Shown in pieces: positions 5,932-13,073 of a stretch of 13,073 bases of DNA. The stretch lies in contig JACQWU010000115.1 in NCBI GenBank assembly GCA_016209155.1, forward strand, positions 1 to 13,073, read 5' to 3'. Under the pieces are notes generated by a model. The model searched no databases and was not told the DNA's origin. It saw only the letters and a program-made list of their open reading frames with translations. Both the position numbers and the translations under genes were made by a program. Origin of the DNA: Candidatus Desantisiibacteriota bacterium. Lineage in GTDB: Bacteria; JACRDZ01. The stretch's first letter is position 1; each line of letters opens with the position of its first letter.

Positions 5932-8895
5932 ATGTTGTTTATTTTCCATATTTTTACTGAAGCAAGCGTTATTGAATCCGGACATAATATGCTTCGGCAG
6001 ACTGTATATCAAGGACCGGCACCTGATGAAGGGAAAGCCGGAGTCTGTTCTTTTTGTCATATCCCTCATTCTTCTTCAGGCGGCATGTGGCCGGGACCGG
6101 CAGACAGTACATATAATGATGTCGTTGGAGATGTAGGCCGTTTATGCGGAAAATGTCATGGCGAAAGTATTCCTAAAGGTCAGGCTCCTGTAATGGATAA
6201 TAGTATTTATAATTCTACTGTTTACTATGCTAACCACCCGTTAATAGATAATGATACAGATGTATATAGTGAAGATATTCCCTCTACTGATTCAACAGGC
6301 GGTACCCGGCAATGGATATCAGGATGGCCTGCCACGGAACGCGGACGTAAAAGCGCAAGTAATCCATCCGGCACTCCTGCCATGGAATGCAGTTCATGCC
6401 ATAATGTACATGCTATAACTAAAGGGAAAACATTTAGAGAAGCCGCTTCTTTTGATGGAAGCGGAGCAAGCGGGAAGTTCATGCGTGCAAGAGCTTATGA
6501 TTCATCAGGCGAGCTGGGAAACACAAGACCATATAATGAAATAACCGGAACCAACAAGAAGCAGATCTTCTGTGAATATTGTCATATTGGCCGTTCAACC
6601 ACCACATACGGGCCATATAATACTACAGTAATTGTTGATGGTATGAGATTTTCAACCCACCCTTTAGGAAGAGGATCAATTGATCCTGCAAATTTTAATG
6701 ATAGTACAACAAGGAAAATATATGATAATAATAGAGGATGGGATAGCAGTATAATAATTCCACCTGAATTAAGAATAGATACAACATATAGTAATCTTGA
6801 TGATGTTTTAGATACAGGAGGACGCCTTGGCGGCCCATTTGATGCCGGATATGCAGCCGGACCAAACGCAGATAGATATGGAGTTATAATATGCCAGACA
6901 TGTCATAAACCTCATCAATCTCCTATAGGCTCAGATTATAGAGTCCCCGGGCAAACTCATAATGGAACATTTATCACCGGCAATGGACTTATGTTTGATA
7001 GTTCTATCCAGGATTTATTAGTAATTAATAATAATTCAAGAACAGGTTATAATAAATTATGTGAAGCATGTCATTCTTATAGACCTTTTTTAAGAATAAA
7101 AGGAGAAAATAATGATTTCAAGAAAAAGGGACATCCATTAAAACACAATCGCTATGGAGCAGGGAGCTATAAATTTAATGTTGACGGGAGCGTTAATAAT
7201 GACTGGAGCTATTCAAGTGATCTGTGCGATTCAAAACTTTCTGTTGATATACCTGCAACATGGCCTACCGGAGGTTTGATTCAGAACAGGAATGAAGTAG
7301 TTTGTCTTTCATGCCATGATGTTCACGGAGGACAGCCTCGAACCAAGCTTTTGCGTAAAGGTGTAGGAGGAGGGAATATATTAATCTGTGATAATTGTCA
7401 TAAAACAGCGTTATATAAACTCGGACTTACTCATCCTATCGGAGAAAGTCTGGTTAATACCGATGGAGCTTCATGGCCGGATCAAGCTAATCTTACAATT
7501 TTCGGGCCGCCAACTTATGATAGTAGCGGAAATTTTATATCTCGATTGAAATTGTATAATACAACGTATACTCCTGCTAATAATTATTATGCCGTTAAAT
7601 ATAATACAGCGAATGTGAGAATAGCATGTGATACATGTCATGATTGGGCAAATGGGATGATTCATTTTAATGCAGCCAGAAGACGGGATGTAGTAAGAGA
7701 ATCAAATCCTTCCTCTTCACATAAACATGATGCATATACAGATCCTAACCATAATTCAGAATTATGTGTTTCCTGTCATACGACAGCTGATCCTATTAAC
7801 AACCGTTATGCAGATTCAAAAAATTACGATTATGGAATAAATGCTAATACAGGATCTCTGAAGCCATTGCGATATTTTACCCCGGATTCCACAAACATCG
7901 GCTATGAGGGAGCAAATCCATCAGCATGGATAATAGAATATCCAAATAGCGTTTATAGTATATACTCCTCTTTTCCCGCACGGTTCAGCAGTGAAAATCC
8001 TTTAACACGGCTGGGAACTCATTCATCAGGTTTACGCATTGAACATTCACCCGGCAGTCCTAAAGATAATTATGGATATGTTTATTATGAAGCATGGAAC
8101 ACTACATCAACATGTAATAGCAAAATACTGAGCGTAACCAGAGAAAAAAAATATTCCAAATGGGGTCAAATATATGACGCTTTAACCCAAGATAATAAAA
8201 AACAATCAGCAAATAAAGGTCTTGCGGTGGTAGTCTGTCAATCATGCCATGTACCGCATTGGGCATCTGATGGTCTTGTTGAATATAATTCCGGTATTGT
8301 TAAAAAAGAACCTACTCCTCATTCGGCCATACTTCTGGCTAATCAGGCAGAATCTTTTATGTGCCGCAGCTGTCATTTTCCACCGGGGACACATCCTGTT
8401 GATATGCCGTCAGAAACCGGATATGAATCAAGATGGAAGGAACTAAGTCCTGGGGTATATGATAGTGTTAATTTTATCACTGCTACTGACACAACACTTC
8501 AACATACATGGGAACAGGAATCATCTCTACCACGGCAATATCGAAAATTCTTACTTAGAGATTCCACAATTGCAGATCCATATGGTATTAAATGGAGAGT
8601 GGGAGGAGCAAGGGGTCCATTACCAAATGCAAATTATCCTAAAAAAGGCGGCAGCCTTAATAATCTTTCTCCGGTTTTACCGGGCAGTCCTCTTGATAAT
8701 AGCCGTTCTATTTTAGTCTGTGACAGTTGTCATGCTCCTCATGCGGCAAACACGGCAATGGGAACATTTATCCTTGAAGCTGTTTTTGATACAACTCCGG
8801 AAGTCGCCGGTGAACCGGTATTGAATCAGCACCCCAAAGCTGAACCATCTATAAAAAATGATGTACCAACCTGTTATTTGTGCCATCCTAAATAA
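5932..8895 (+). CDS. 14-haem c-type cytochrome with seven paired-CXXCH units
   Basis: This 987-residue protein has 14 CXXCH haem-binding motifs, with first cysteines at residues 39, 72, 153, 214, 321, 377, 458, 486, 566, 612, 769, 811, 930 and 981. They fall into seven pairs. In six pairs the first motif continues as CHxxH (CHIPH, CHNVH, CHKPH, CHDVH, CHVPH, CHAPH). The second motif is usually followed by an HP (102, 243, 401, 501, 821), and in the last pair an HP (967) comes before it. This is the doubled-CXXCH (paired_CXXCH) architecture. Pair 9-10 lacks both signatures. The extra histidines are likely second axial haem ligands. Such proteins are exported and move electrons in the periplasm or at the cell surface. 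The protein ends two residues after the last motif, so there is no C-terminal membrane anchor or sorting domain. It is probably monocistronic behind the promoter at 5839. The start is uncertain: the ATG at 5932 has no clear ribosome-binding site and leaves an uncharged leader (MLFIFHIFTEAS). The open frame extends to 5899 and would add IRRFLFIPLI. Confidence 0.9.
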   Translation: MLFIFHIFTEASVIESGHNMLRQTVYQGPAPDEGKAGVCSFCHIPHSSSGGMWPGPADSTYNDVVGDVGRLCGKCHGESIPKGQAPVMDNSIYNSTVYYANHPLIDNDTDVYSEDIPSTDSTGGTRQWISGWPATERGRKSASNPSGTPAMECSSCHNVHAITKGKTFREAASFDGSGASGKFMRARAYDSSGELGNTRPYNEITGTNKKQIFCEYCHIGRSTTTYGPYNTTVIVDGMRFSTHPLGRGSIDPANFNDSTTRKIYDNNRGWDSSIIIPPELRIDTTYSNLDDVLDTGGRLGGPFDAGYAAGPNADRYGVIICQTCHKPHQSPIGSDYRVPGQTHNGTFITGNGLMFDSSIQDLLVINNNSRTGYNKLCEACHSYRPFLRIKGENNDFKKKGHPLKHNRYGAGSYKFNVDGSVNNDWSYSSDLCDSKLSVDIPATWPTGGLIQNRNEVVCLSCHDVHGGQPRTKLLRKGVGGGNILICDNCHKTALYKLGLTHPIGESLVNTDGASWPDQANLTIFGPPTYDSSGNFISRLKLYNTTYTPANNYYAVKYNTANVRIACDTCHDWANGMIHFNAARRRDVVRESNPSSSHKHDAYTDPNHNSELCVSCHTTADPINNRYADSKNYDYGINANTGSLKPLRYFTPDSTNIGYEGANPSAWIIEYPNSVYSIYSSFPARFSSENPLTRLGTHSSGLRIEHSPGSPKDNYGYVYYEAWNTTSTCNSKILSVTREKKYSKWGQIYDALTQDNKKQSANKGLAVVVCQSCHVPHWASDGLVEYNSGIVKKEPTPHSAILLANQAESFMCRSCHFPPGTHPVDMPSETGYESRWKELSPGVYDSVNFITATDTTLQHTWEQESSLPRQYRKFLLRDSTIADPYGIKWRVGGARGPLPNANYPKKGGSLNNLSPVLPGSPLDNSRSILVCDSCHAPHAANTAMGTFILEAVFDTTPEVAGEPVLNQHPKAEPSIKNDVPTCYLCHPK

Positions 8896-8986
8896 TTATA
8901 AATAATTAAATGAAGAACCCAGCGATCTGTAGAATGATAGATGTTACCTCCTGCTAATGAATAATCCATTATGGTCTGTACTATTC

Positions 8987-9015
8987 TTGACAAACCTCAT
9001 ATATCATGAGAAAAT
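8987..9015 (+). promoter_or_regulatory. Possible promoter for lptB-rpoN operon
   Basis: TTGACA (8987-8992) is a perfect -35 box. The best -10 at 17-base spacing is GAAAAT (9010-9015), a four-of-six match. CTCAT/ATGAG (8996-9010) form a 5-bp inverted repeat within the spacer. The rest of the 217-base gap (8896-9112) holds two small palindromes but no gene, and no clear terminator for the cytochrome gene. Confidence 0.45.
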
Positions 9016-9051
9016 AAAATTATATATGTTTTTATTTGAAATAGATTATTA

Positions 9052-9067
9052 GTTATAATAATATAAC
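9052..9067. repeat. Palindrome upstream of lptB
   Basis: GTTATA, ATAA, TATAAC: a perfect 6-bp inverted repeat with a four-base centre, 45 bases before the lptB start. It may be an operator or a chance A/T palindrome. It overlaps the next palindrome at 9064-9073. Confidence 0.4.
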
Positions 9068-9073
9068 ATGTTA
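9064..9073. repeat. 10-bp palindrome TAACATGTTA, copy 1
   Basis: A perfect palindrome ending 39 bases before the lptB ATG. The identical decamer occurs at 13015-13024, ending 38 bases before the next start codon on the same strand. It is a candidate regulator-binding site. Confidence 0.5.
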
Positions 9074-9112
9074 AATGGATTTATAGGAAAATAGGATTTA
9101 AAAGGGATATAT

Positions 9113-9859
9113 ATGAGTATAAATGATACCGGTTTTAATAAAAGCCTGATAGTAAAAAACATTGTTAAAATATTTAGTAAACGCAAGGTTGTGAATAATT
9201 TAAGCCTTTTTATTAAACAGGGAGAAGTTATAGGGCTTTTAGGTCCTAACGGTGCAGGGAAAACCACTACTTTTCATATAATTGTCGGATTAATTCGTCC
9301 TGATAACGGAGAAATCATCATTGGTGAAAAAAATATACTCGGCATCCCTATGTATAAAAGAGCATTGTTGGGGTTGAGTTATTTACCTCAGGAACCTTCA
9401 ATATTTAAAAAACTAACAGTTGCTGAAAATATAATGATTGTCCTTGAATACAGCAGTCTAAATGCGGAACAGCGAAAATCTAAAATAGATAATCTTCTTG
9501 AAGAGTTCAATATTTCAAAACTATATAAAAGCAAAGGATATATGCTTTCAGGCGGAGAAAGACGCAGAGTTGAAATTGCGCGTACACTGGCACTGGATCC
9601 GTTATTTATTCTTTTGGATGAACCTTTTGCAGGGATAGATCCTATAGCAATAATTGATATACAGGGAATAATTAACCATTTAAAAAAAAGAGGTATAGGA
9701 ATATTGATAACAGACCATAATGTCAGGGAAACTTTGAAAATCACGGATCGTTCGTATGTAATTAATAATGGCGAAATACTTGCTTCCGGTACAGCTTCTG
9801 AAGTATCAGGGGATCCTCAAGTTAAGAGAATATATCTGGGCGAAAATTTTTCATTATGA
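9113..9859 (+). CDS. lptB: Lipopolysaccharide export ABC transporter ATPase LptB
   Basis: This 248-residue cytoplasmic ATPase dimerises under LptF/LptG and powers extraction of lipopolysaccharide from the inner membrane onto the LptC-LptA bridge. All catalytic elements are present: Walker A GPNGAGKT at 44-51, Q-loop glutamine 93 in 'YLPQEPSIFKKLTV', signature LSGGE at 145-149 followed by RRRVEIAR, Walker B FILLDE at 165-170 and H-loop histidine 202. 'LLDEPFAGIDPIAI' with 'GIGILITDHNVRETL' identifies LptB rather than the related branched-chain amino-acid or Mla ATPases. The length is normal for the family. A GGG-containing ribosome-binding site precedes the ATG. The lptA, lptC, lptF and lptG partners are not in this window, although lptA and lptC often lie just upstream in other genomes. 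rpoN follows after 25 bases, a widely conserved pairing. Confidence 0.97.
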   Translation: MSINDTGFNKSLIVKNIVKIFSKRKVVNNLSLFIKQGEVIGLLGPNGAGKTTTFHIIVGLIRPDNGEIIIGEKNILGIPMYKRALLGLSYLPQEPSIFKKLTVAENIMIVLEYSSLNAEQRKSKIDNLLEEFNISKLYKSKGYMLSGGERRRVEIARTLALDPLFILLDEPFAGIDPIAIIDIQGIINHLKKRGIGILITDHNVRETLKITDRSYVINNGEILASGTASEVSGDPQVKRIYLGENFSL

Positions 9860-9884
9860 ATATTGTAATTAAAGGAATTTTATT

Positions 9885-11306
9885 ATGCAGCAAAATTTAA
9901 AACAAATCCAGGAAACAAGACTGATTATTACTCAGAAATTGCAGCAGGCAATTGATCTTTTGCAGCTTTCTAACCTGGAATTGGTGCAAAAAATTGAGCA
10001 GGAAATGGTGACAAATCCGGTGCTGGAAGAAGTTATTGATATACCTAAGAGTATTTCACTTGAAATGGCTGAAGAAAAGATAGACGGAACAGGTGAGTCC
10101 AAAAAAGATGATGATGCGCTTTTAGTCTGGAAGGATCACCTTGAAGATGACAATAATTATAAATTTAATAATTATGAACCTCAGGAGAATGTTAATTATG
10201 AAGATTTCACAACACGGAAACAAAGCTTAAATGACCATCTTCTCTGGCAATTAAGTATGACAAAGCTTCCCTATCACGAAATTAAAATTGCTGAACTTAT
10301 AATAGGTAATCTTAATCAAAATGGTTATTTTGTCGGGGAAGTGGATAAAATGGCGCAATCTTTAAATATTTCTTCCGGTGAAGTTGAAAAAGTGCTGAAG
10401 CTGGTTCAAAAATTTGATCCTATAGGTGTAGCTGCGAGAGATTTAAAGGAATGTTTACTGATTCAGGCTAAAGAAATGTATCCCATGGATAGAAATTTAC
10501 ATCGTATTATTGAAAATCATTTTGAAGAATTGGGGGAAAAAAACTTTGCAAATATTTCAAAGATATTGGGAATATCAATAATAGATGCACAAAAATATTT
10601 TGAAATAATAAAATCCCTGGAGCCAAAACCCGGCCGTCAATATTCAAGCGATACTGTTAAATATATTATTCCTGATATTATTATTGAAAAAGAAGATGAC
10701 AAATTTATAGTAATAATAAATGATGATTATCTGCCGCAGATAAGAATTAATCAGTATTACAAAAAAATTCTGCAGAAATCTTCAAGCGGTGATGTAAAAA
10801 AATATTTAAAAGAGAAGATGGATTCTGCCGCATGGCTTTTAAATAGCATTTCTCAACGTAAAAATACAATGTACAAAGTCGTTACGCAAATAGTTGAATG
10901 GCAAAAGGATTTTTTTGATAAAGGGATATTATTTCTTAAACCGCTGGCTCTTAAAGATATTGCTTCAGTTGTGGAAATGAACGAATCAACCATCAGCAGA
11001 ATAACAACAAATAAATATGCTCAAACACCAATGGGGATATTTGAACTTAAATATTTTTTTATCCGGGGGATGCAAAATGATTACGGAGAGGATATCTCTA
11101 CCGCCAGGATAAAAGAAAAGATAAAAACTATTATTGAAAACGAAGATGGCAAAAAACCGGCATCTGATAATAAAATAGCCGAAATGATGAAAATCGAAGG
11201 TTTGAATATTGCACGGCGTACCATTGCTAAATACAGGGAAGAAATGAATATTCATTCATCAGCTAAAAGAAAAAAGTTGAAGAGGAATGAATTAACAAAG
11301 GTTTAA
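9885..11306 (+). CDS. rpoN: RNA polymerase sigma-54 factor RpoN
   Basis: This 473-residue protein directs RNA polymerase to -24/-12 promoters that need an AAA+ activator. Region I (residues 3-49) is the glutamine- and leucine-rich activator-contact segment (QKLQQAIDLLQLSNLELVQK, then TNPVLEE). Region II (about 60-110) is acidic and loosely conserved. The core-binding domain spans about 115-310 ('LIIGNLNQNGYF', 'FDPIGVAARDLKECLLIQ', 'LEPKPGRQY', 'PDIIIEK'). A helix-turn-helix lies near 355-375 (LKDIASVVEMNESTISR). The RpoN box at 443-452 is ARRTIAKYRE, differing from the classic ARRTVAKYRE by one conservative change. The ATG has AAGGA eight bases upstream. Length and domains are complete. It sits between lptB (25-base gap) and the carbamoyltransferase (1-base gap). 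It may control genes far from this window, since no -24/-12 site was seen in the intergenic regions here. Confidence 0.97.
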   Translation: MQQNLKQIQETRLIITQKLQQAIDLLQLSNLELVQKIEQEMVTNPVLEEVIDIPKSISLEMAEEKIDGTGESKKDDDALLVWKDHLEDDNNYKFNNYEPQENVNYEDFTTRKQSLNDHLLWQLSMTKLPYHEIKIAELIIGNLNQNGYFVGEVDKMAQSLNISSGEVEKVLKLVQKFDPIGVAARDLKECLLIQAKEMYPMDRNLHRIIENHFEELGEKNFANISKILGISIIDAQKYFEIIKSLEPKPGRQYSSDTVKYIIPDIIIEKEDDKFIVIINDDYLPQIRINQYYKKILQKSSSGDVKKYLKEKMDSAAWLLNSISQRKNTMYKVVTQIVEWQKDFFDKGILFLKPLALKDIASVVEMNESTISRITTNKYAQTPMGIFELKYFFIRGMQNDYGEDISTARIKEKIKTIIENEDGKKPASDNKIAEMMKIEGLNIARRTIAKYREEMNIHSSAKRKKLKRNELTKV

Positions 11307-11307
11307 A

Positions 11308-13017
11308 ATGTATATTTTAGGTATAAATCCATCAATTGATGCCGCTACCAGTCTATTAGATGAAAAAAATATTATAGCGGCAGTATCCGAAGAAAGATTC
11401 GAGCGTAAAAAACATTTACGGGCTTTCCCGCTTCAAAGTCTAAAATATTGCCTTGAAGCAGGAAAAATAAAAATGTCTGATATTAAAGCAGCTGCTGTAT
11501 GCTGGAATCCGGGAATACATCTTGACCATTTAAGTATTCTACGAGGCGGAAATTTCAGGCATTATTCGGAACTTCTGATACATATTCCTTATTATTTATT
11601 AAAAGAATCTAATTTAAAGCCTGCTTCAAATTCCACTTCATCTTATGTTAAGCAGGAATTCATTTTTAAGGATAAAAAAAATCCTCTTGAAATTTATTAT
11701 ATAAATCATCATCTTTCGCATGCTGCTTCAGCTTTTTTTCTTTCTCCCTATAAAAATGCGGCTATTTTAACAATAGACGGATATGGAGAGGAAACTTCCG
11801 GGCTAATGGCTGTCGCAAAAAAAAACAATATTAATCCTGTAAAAGAATTATTTTTCCCGCATTCTATCGGTTCGATTTATGCCGCTATTACACAATATTT
11901 AGGATTTACTCCAAACCAGGATGAAGGTAAGGTTATGGGGCTTTCAGCCTGGGGCAAACCTGCCTATTATTCAAAATTAAAAAAAATAATAAAAGTCCTT
12001 CCCGGCGGAGATATTGAACTGGACCTAAGTTATTTTTCATTCTATATGGAACGTCATATTCGGGTAAGTCAGAAATTTACAGATGAATTCGGACCTGCAA
12101 AATTTTTCAATGAGCCAATAACCGGCCGCCACAAAAATCTGGCAAGCAGCCTGCAAAAAATTATCTCTGAAGTAGTCTGTCAACTGGCATATATCCTGTA
12201 TGAAAAAACCGGTGAAAAAAATTTATGCCTTGCAGGAGGAGTTGCGCTTAACTGCGGGATAAATGGAATTTTAAGAAACAGACTTCCTTTCAAAAATATT
12301 TTTGTACCGCCGGCACCGGGAGATGACGGAAACTCTCTGGGTGCAGCGCTTTATCTTAAACATATTATATTAGGATATCCTAAAATAAATTATCCTGAAA
12401 AAGTTTATCTTGGAACAGATTTTGAAAACAAAAAAATTAAAGAGATGCTGAGTAGATGCAATGTTGATTACCTTGAATGCAAAAATCCTGAAAAAAAAGC
12501 CGCAGAACTTCTTGCTCAGAATAAAATAATAGGCTGGTTTCTAGACCGCATGGAATTTGGTCCGCGCGCTCTTGGAAACCGGAGTATTCTAGCTCATCCC
12601 GGCGGCGAAAAAGTTAAAGAAAGGCTTGATTATAAAATAAAAAAAAGAGCGGAATTTAGGCCCTATGCACCTTCAATTTTAAAAGAAAAATATTCATTAT
12701 TTTTTAAAGAGAATGTTGATTCACCTTATATGTCCTTTTGCAGCGAGGTGCTTCAGGAACAAAGGGAAAAGATTAAACAGGTTGTACATAAGGATGGGAC
12801 AGCCAGAGTGCAGATTGTTGATAATAAAATAAATTCAAAATTTTATCTTATTATAAAGGAATTTGAAAAGCTAAGCGGACTGCCGCTTGTGCTTAATACC
12901 TCACTTAATACGCATCATCAGCCGATAGTTAATACACCTGAGGAGGCTCTCCAGTTATTTTTCACTACAGATCTTGATGCTATTTTTCTTGGAAAATATT
13001 TAATCAGAAAGAATTAA
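11308..13017 (+). CDS. NodU/CmcH/TobZ-family carbamoyltransferase
   Basis: This complete 569-residue enzyme belongs to the family that uses carbamoyl phosphate and ATP to put a carbamoyl group on a hydroxyl of a sugar, antibiotic or glycan. The N-terminal Kae1-like domain (about 1-350) holds the metal-binding HHLSHA motif (134-139), 'LTIDGYGEETSG' with aspartate 157, 'DEGKVMGLSAWG' (205-216), 'CLAGGVALNCGING' (307-320) and 'PGDDGNSLGAA' (337-347). The C-terminal YrdC-like domain has 'RMEFGPRALGNRSILAHP' (414-431), 'RPYAPSIL' (451-458), 'DGTARVQIVD' (496-505) and 'PLVLNTSLN' (526-534). The usual HDAS motif near residue 10 reads IDAA, losing a histidine. The ATG lies one base after the rpoN stop with AAGG upstream, so the two are probably translationally coupled. 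The acceptor cannot be read from the sequence. A lipopolysaccharide or other surface glycan is a reasonable guess because lptB is in the same operon. Confidence 0.93.
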   Translation: MYILGINPSIDAATSLLDEKNIIAAVSEERFERKKHLRAFPLQSLKYCLEAGKIKMSDIKAAAVCWNPGIHLDHLSILRGGNFRHYSELLIHIPYYLLKESNLKPASNSTSSYVKQEFIFKDKKNPLEIYYINHHLSHAASAFFLSPYKNAAILTIDGYGEETSGLMAVAKKNNINPVKELFFPHSIGSIYAAITQYLGFTPNQDEGKVMGLSAWGKPAYYSKLKKIIKVLPGGDIELDLSYFSFYMERHIRVSQKFTDEFGPAKFFNEPITGRHKNLASSLQKIISEVVCQLAYILYEKTGEKNLCLAGGVALNCGINGILRNRLPFKNIFVPPAPGDDGNSLGAALYLKHIILGYPKINYPEKVYLGTDFENKKIKEMLSRCNVDYLECKNPEKKAAELLAQNKIIGWFLDRMEFGPRALGNRSILAHPGGEKVKERLDYKIKKRAEFRPYAPSILKEKYSLFFKENVDSPYMSFCSEVLQEQREKIKQVVHKDGTARVQIVDNKINSKFYLIIKEFEKLSGLPLVLNTSLNTHHQPIVNTPEEALQLFFTTDLDAIFLGKYLIRKN

Positions 13018-13024
13018 CATGTTA
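13015..13024. repeat. 10-bp palindrome TAACATGTTA, copy 2
   Basis: This decamer is identical to the one at 9064-9073. It overlaps the carbamoyltransferase stop codon and ends 38 bases before the next ATG. Confidence 0.5.
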
Positions 13025-13058
13025 TTTGAGATTTGAAATTTAAGATTATCATAGGAGG
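13024..13058 (+). repeat. Short intergenic repeat leading into a ribosome-binding site
   Basis: ATTTGAGATTTGAAATTT followed by AAGATT matches 4050-4074 at 23 of 24 positions on the same strand. The segment ATTATCATAGGAG just before the start codon is identical to the leader of the gene starting at 4033 on the opposite strand. These two sites share more than chance would suggest. Confidence 0.6.
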
Positions 13059-13062
13059 ATAT

Positions 13063-13073
13063 ATGTTAAATAG
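13063..13073 (+). CDS. Start of a further gene, cut off by the window edge
   Basis: An ATG at 13063 follows a perfect AGGAGG (13053-13058) four bases upstream. Only M-L-N and part of the next codon are visible, so no product can be named. The 45-base gap after the carbamoyltransferase and the same strand suggest it continues that operon. Confidence 0.5.

Noticed and set aside
6225-6482. Minus-strand frame within the cytochrome gene (also 7471-7665 minus, 8249-8446 and 8459-8716 plus)
   Set aside because: The 14 CXXCH motifs fix the cytochrome frame, and these frames have no start signals or domains.
8896-8986. Terminator or small RNA after the cytochrome gene
   Set aside because: Only a weak ATCT/AGAT pairing is visible, without a GC-rich stem or T-run.
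9388-9744. Minus-strand frame of 118 codons opposite lptB (also 10986-11255 opposite rpoN)
   Set aside because: Both are antisense to strongly conserved catalytic or DNA-binding motifs.

Overview
The window comes from an AT-rich, Gram-negative (diderm) and probably anaerobic bacterium. It encodes an LptB-type lipopolysaccharide-export ATPase, an MCE (MlaD-like) envelope lipid-transport protein, a sigma-54 factor, several exported proteins and a 14-haem c-type cytochrome. This mix suggests an uncultivated or metagenome-derived lineage with an electron-transfer metabolism. The sequence alone does not fix the phylum.

Left part (1-5630, all minus strand). A run of genes is read leftward from a good sigma-70-type promoter at 5705-5677. 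In order of transcription they are: an MCE/MlaD-family gene broken by an in-frame TAG and a one-base frameshift; a secreted coiled-coil protein ending in a short NHL-like segment; a small exported HEAT-repeat protein; and two related exported right-handed beta-helix proteins. The second beta-helix gene runs off the left edge. All encode envelope or exported products and lie close together, so they probably form one envelope operon. Two intergenic gaps hold short repetitive or hairpin sequences. One beta-helix gene carries a G8 tract that could slip.

Middle (5631-8895). A 301-bp divergent intergenic region carries one promoter for each direction, both TTGACA with a 17-bp spacer. The plus-strand promoter drives a 987-residue multihaem cytochrome with 14 CXXCH motifs arranged as seven paired-CXXCH units. 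Its annotated ATG has no clear ribosome-binding site and leaves the signal peptide without its usual positive charges, so the true start may lie upstream.

Right part (8896-13073, plus strand). A promoter precedes lptB, rpoN and a NodU/CmcH/TobZ-family carbamoyltransferase in a tight operon. The gaps are 25 bp and 1 bp. A strong ribosome-binding site and ATG at the right edge start another gene. LptB powers lipopolysaccharide transport to the outer membrane, RpoN is the alternative sigma factor often encoded beside it, and the carbamoyltransferase probably modifies a surface glycan or small molecule.

No RNA genes, CRISPR arrays, insertion sequences or convincing terminators were seen. The points most worth checking are the double lesion in the MCE gene, the paired-CXXCH cytochrome and its start, the G8 tract, the lost HD-motif histidine in the carbamoyltransferase, and a palindrome repeated at the same distance before two start codons.
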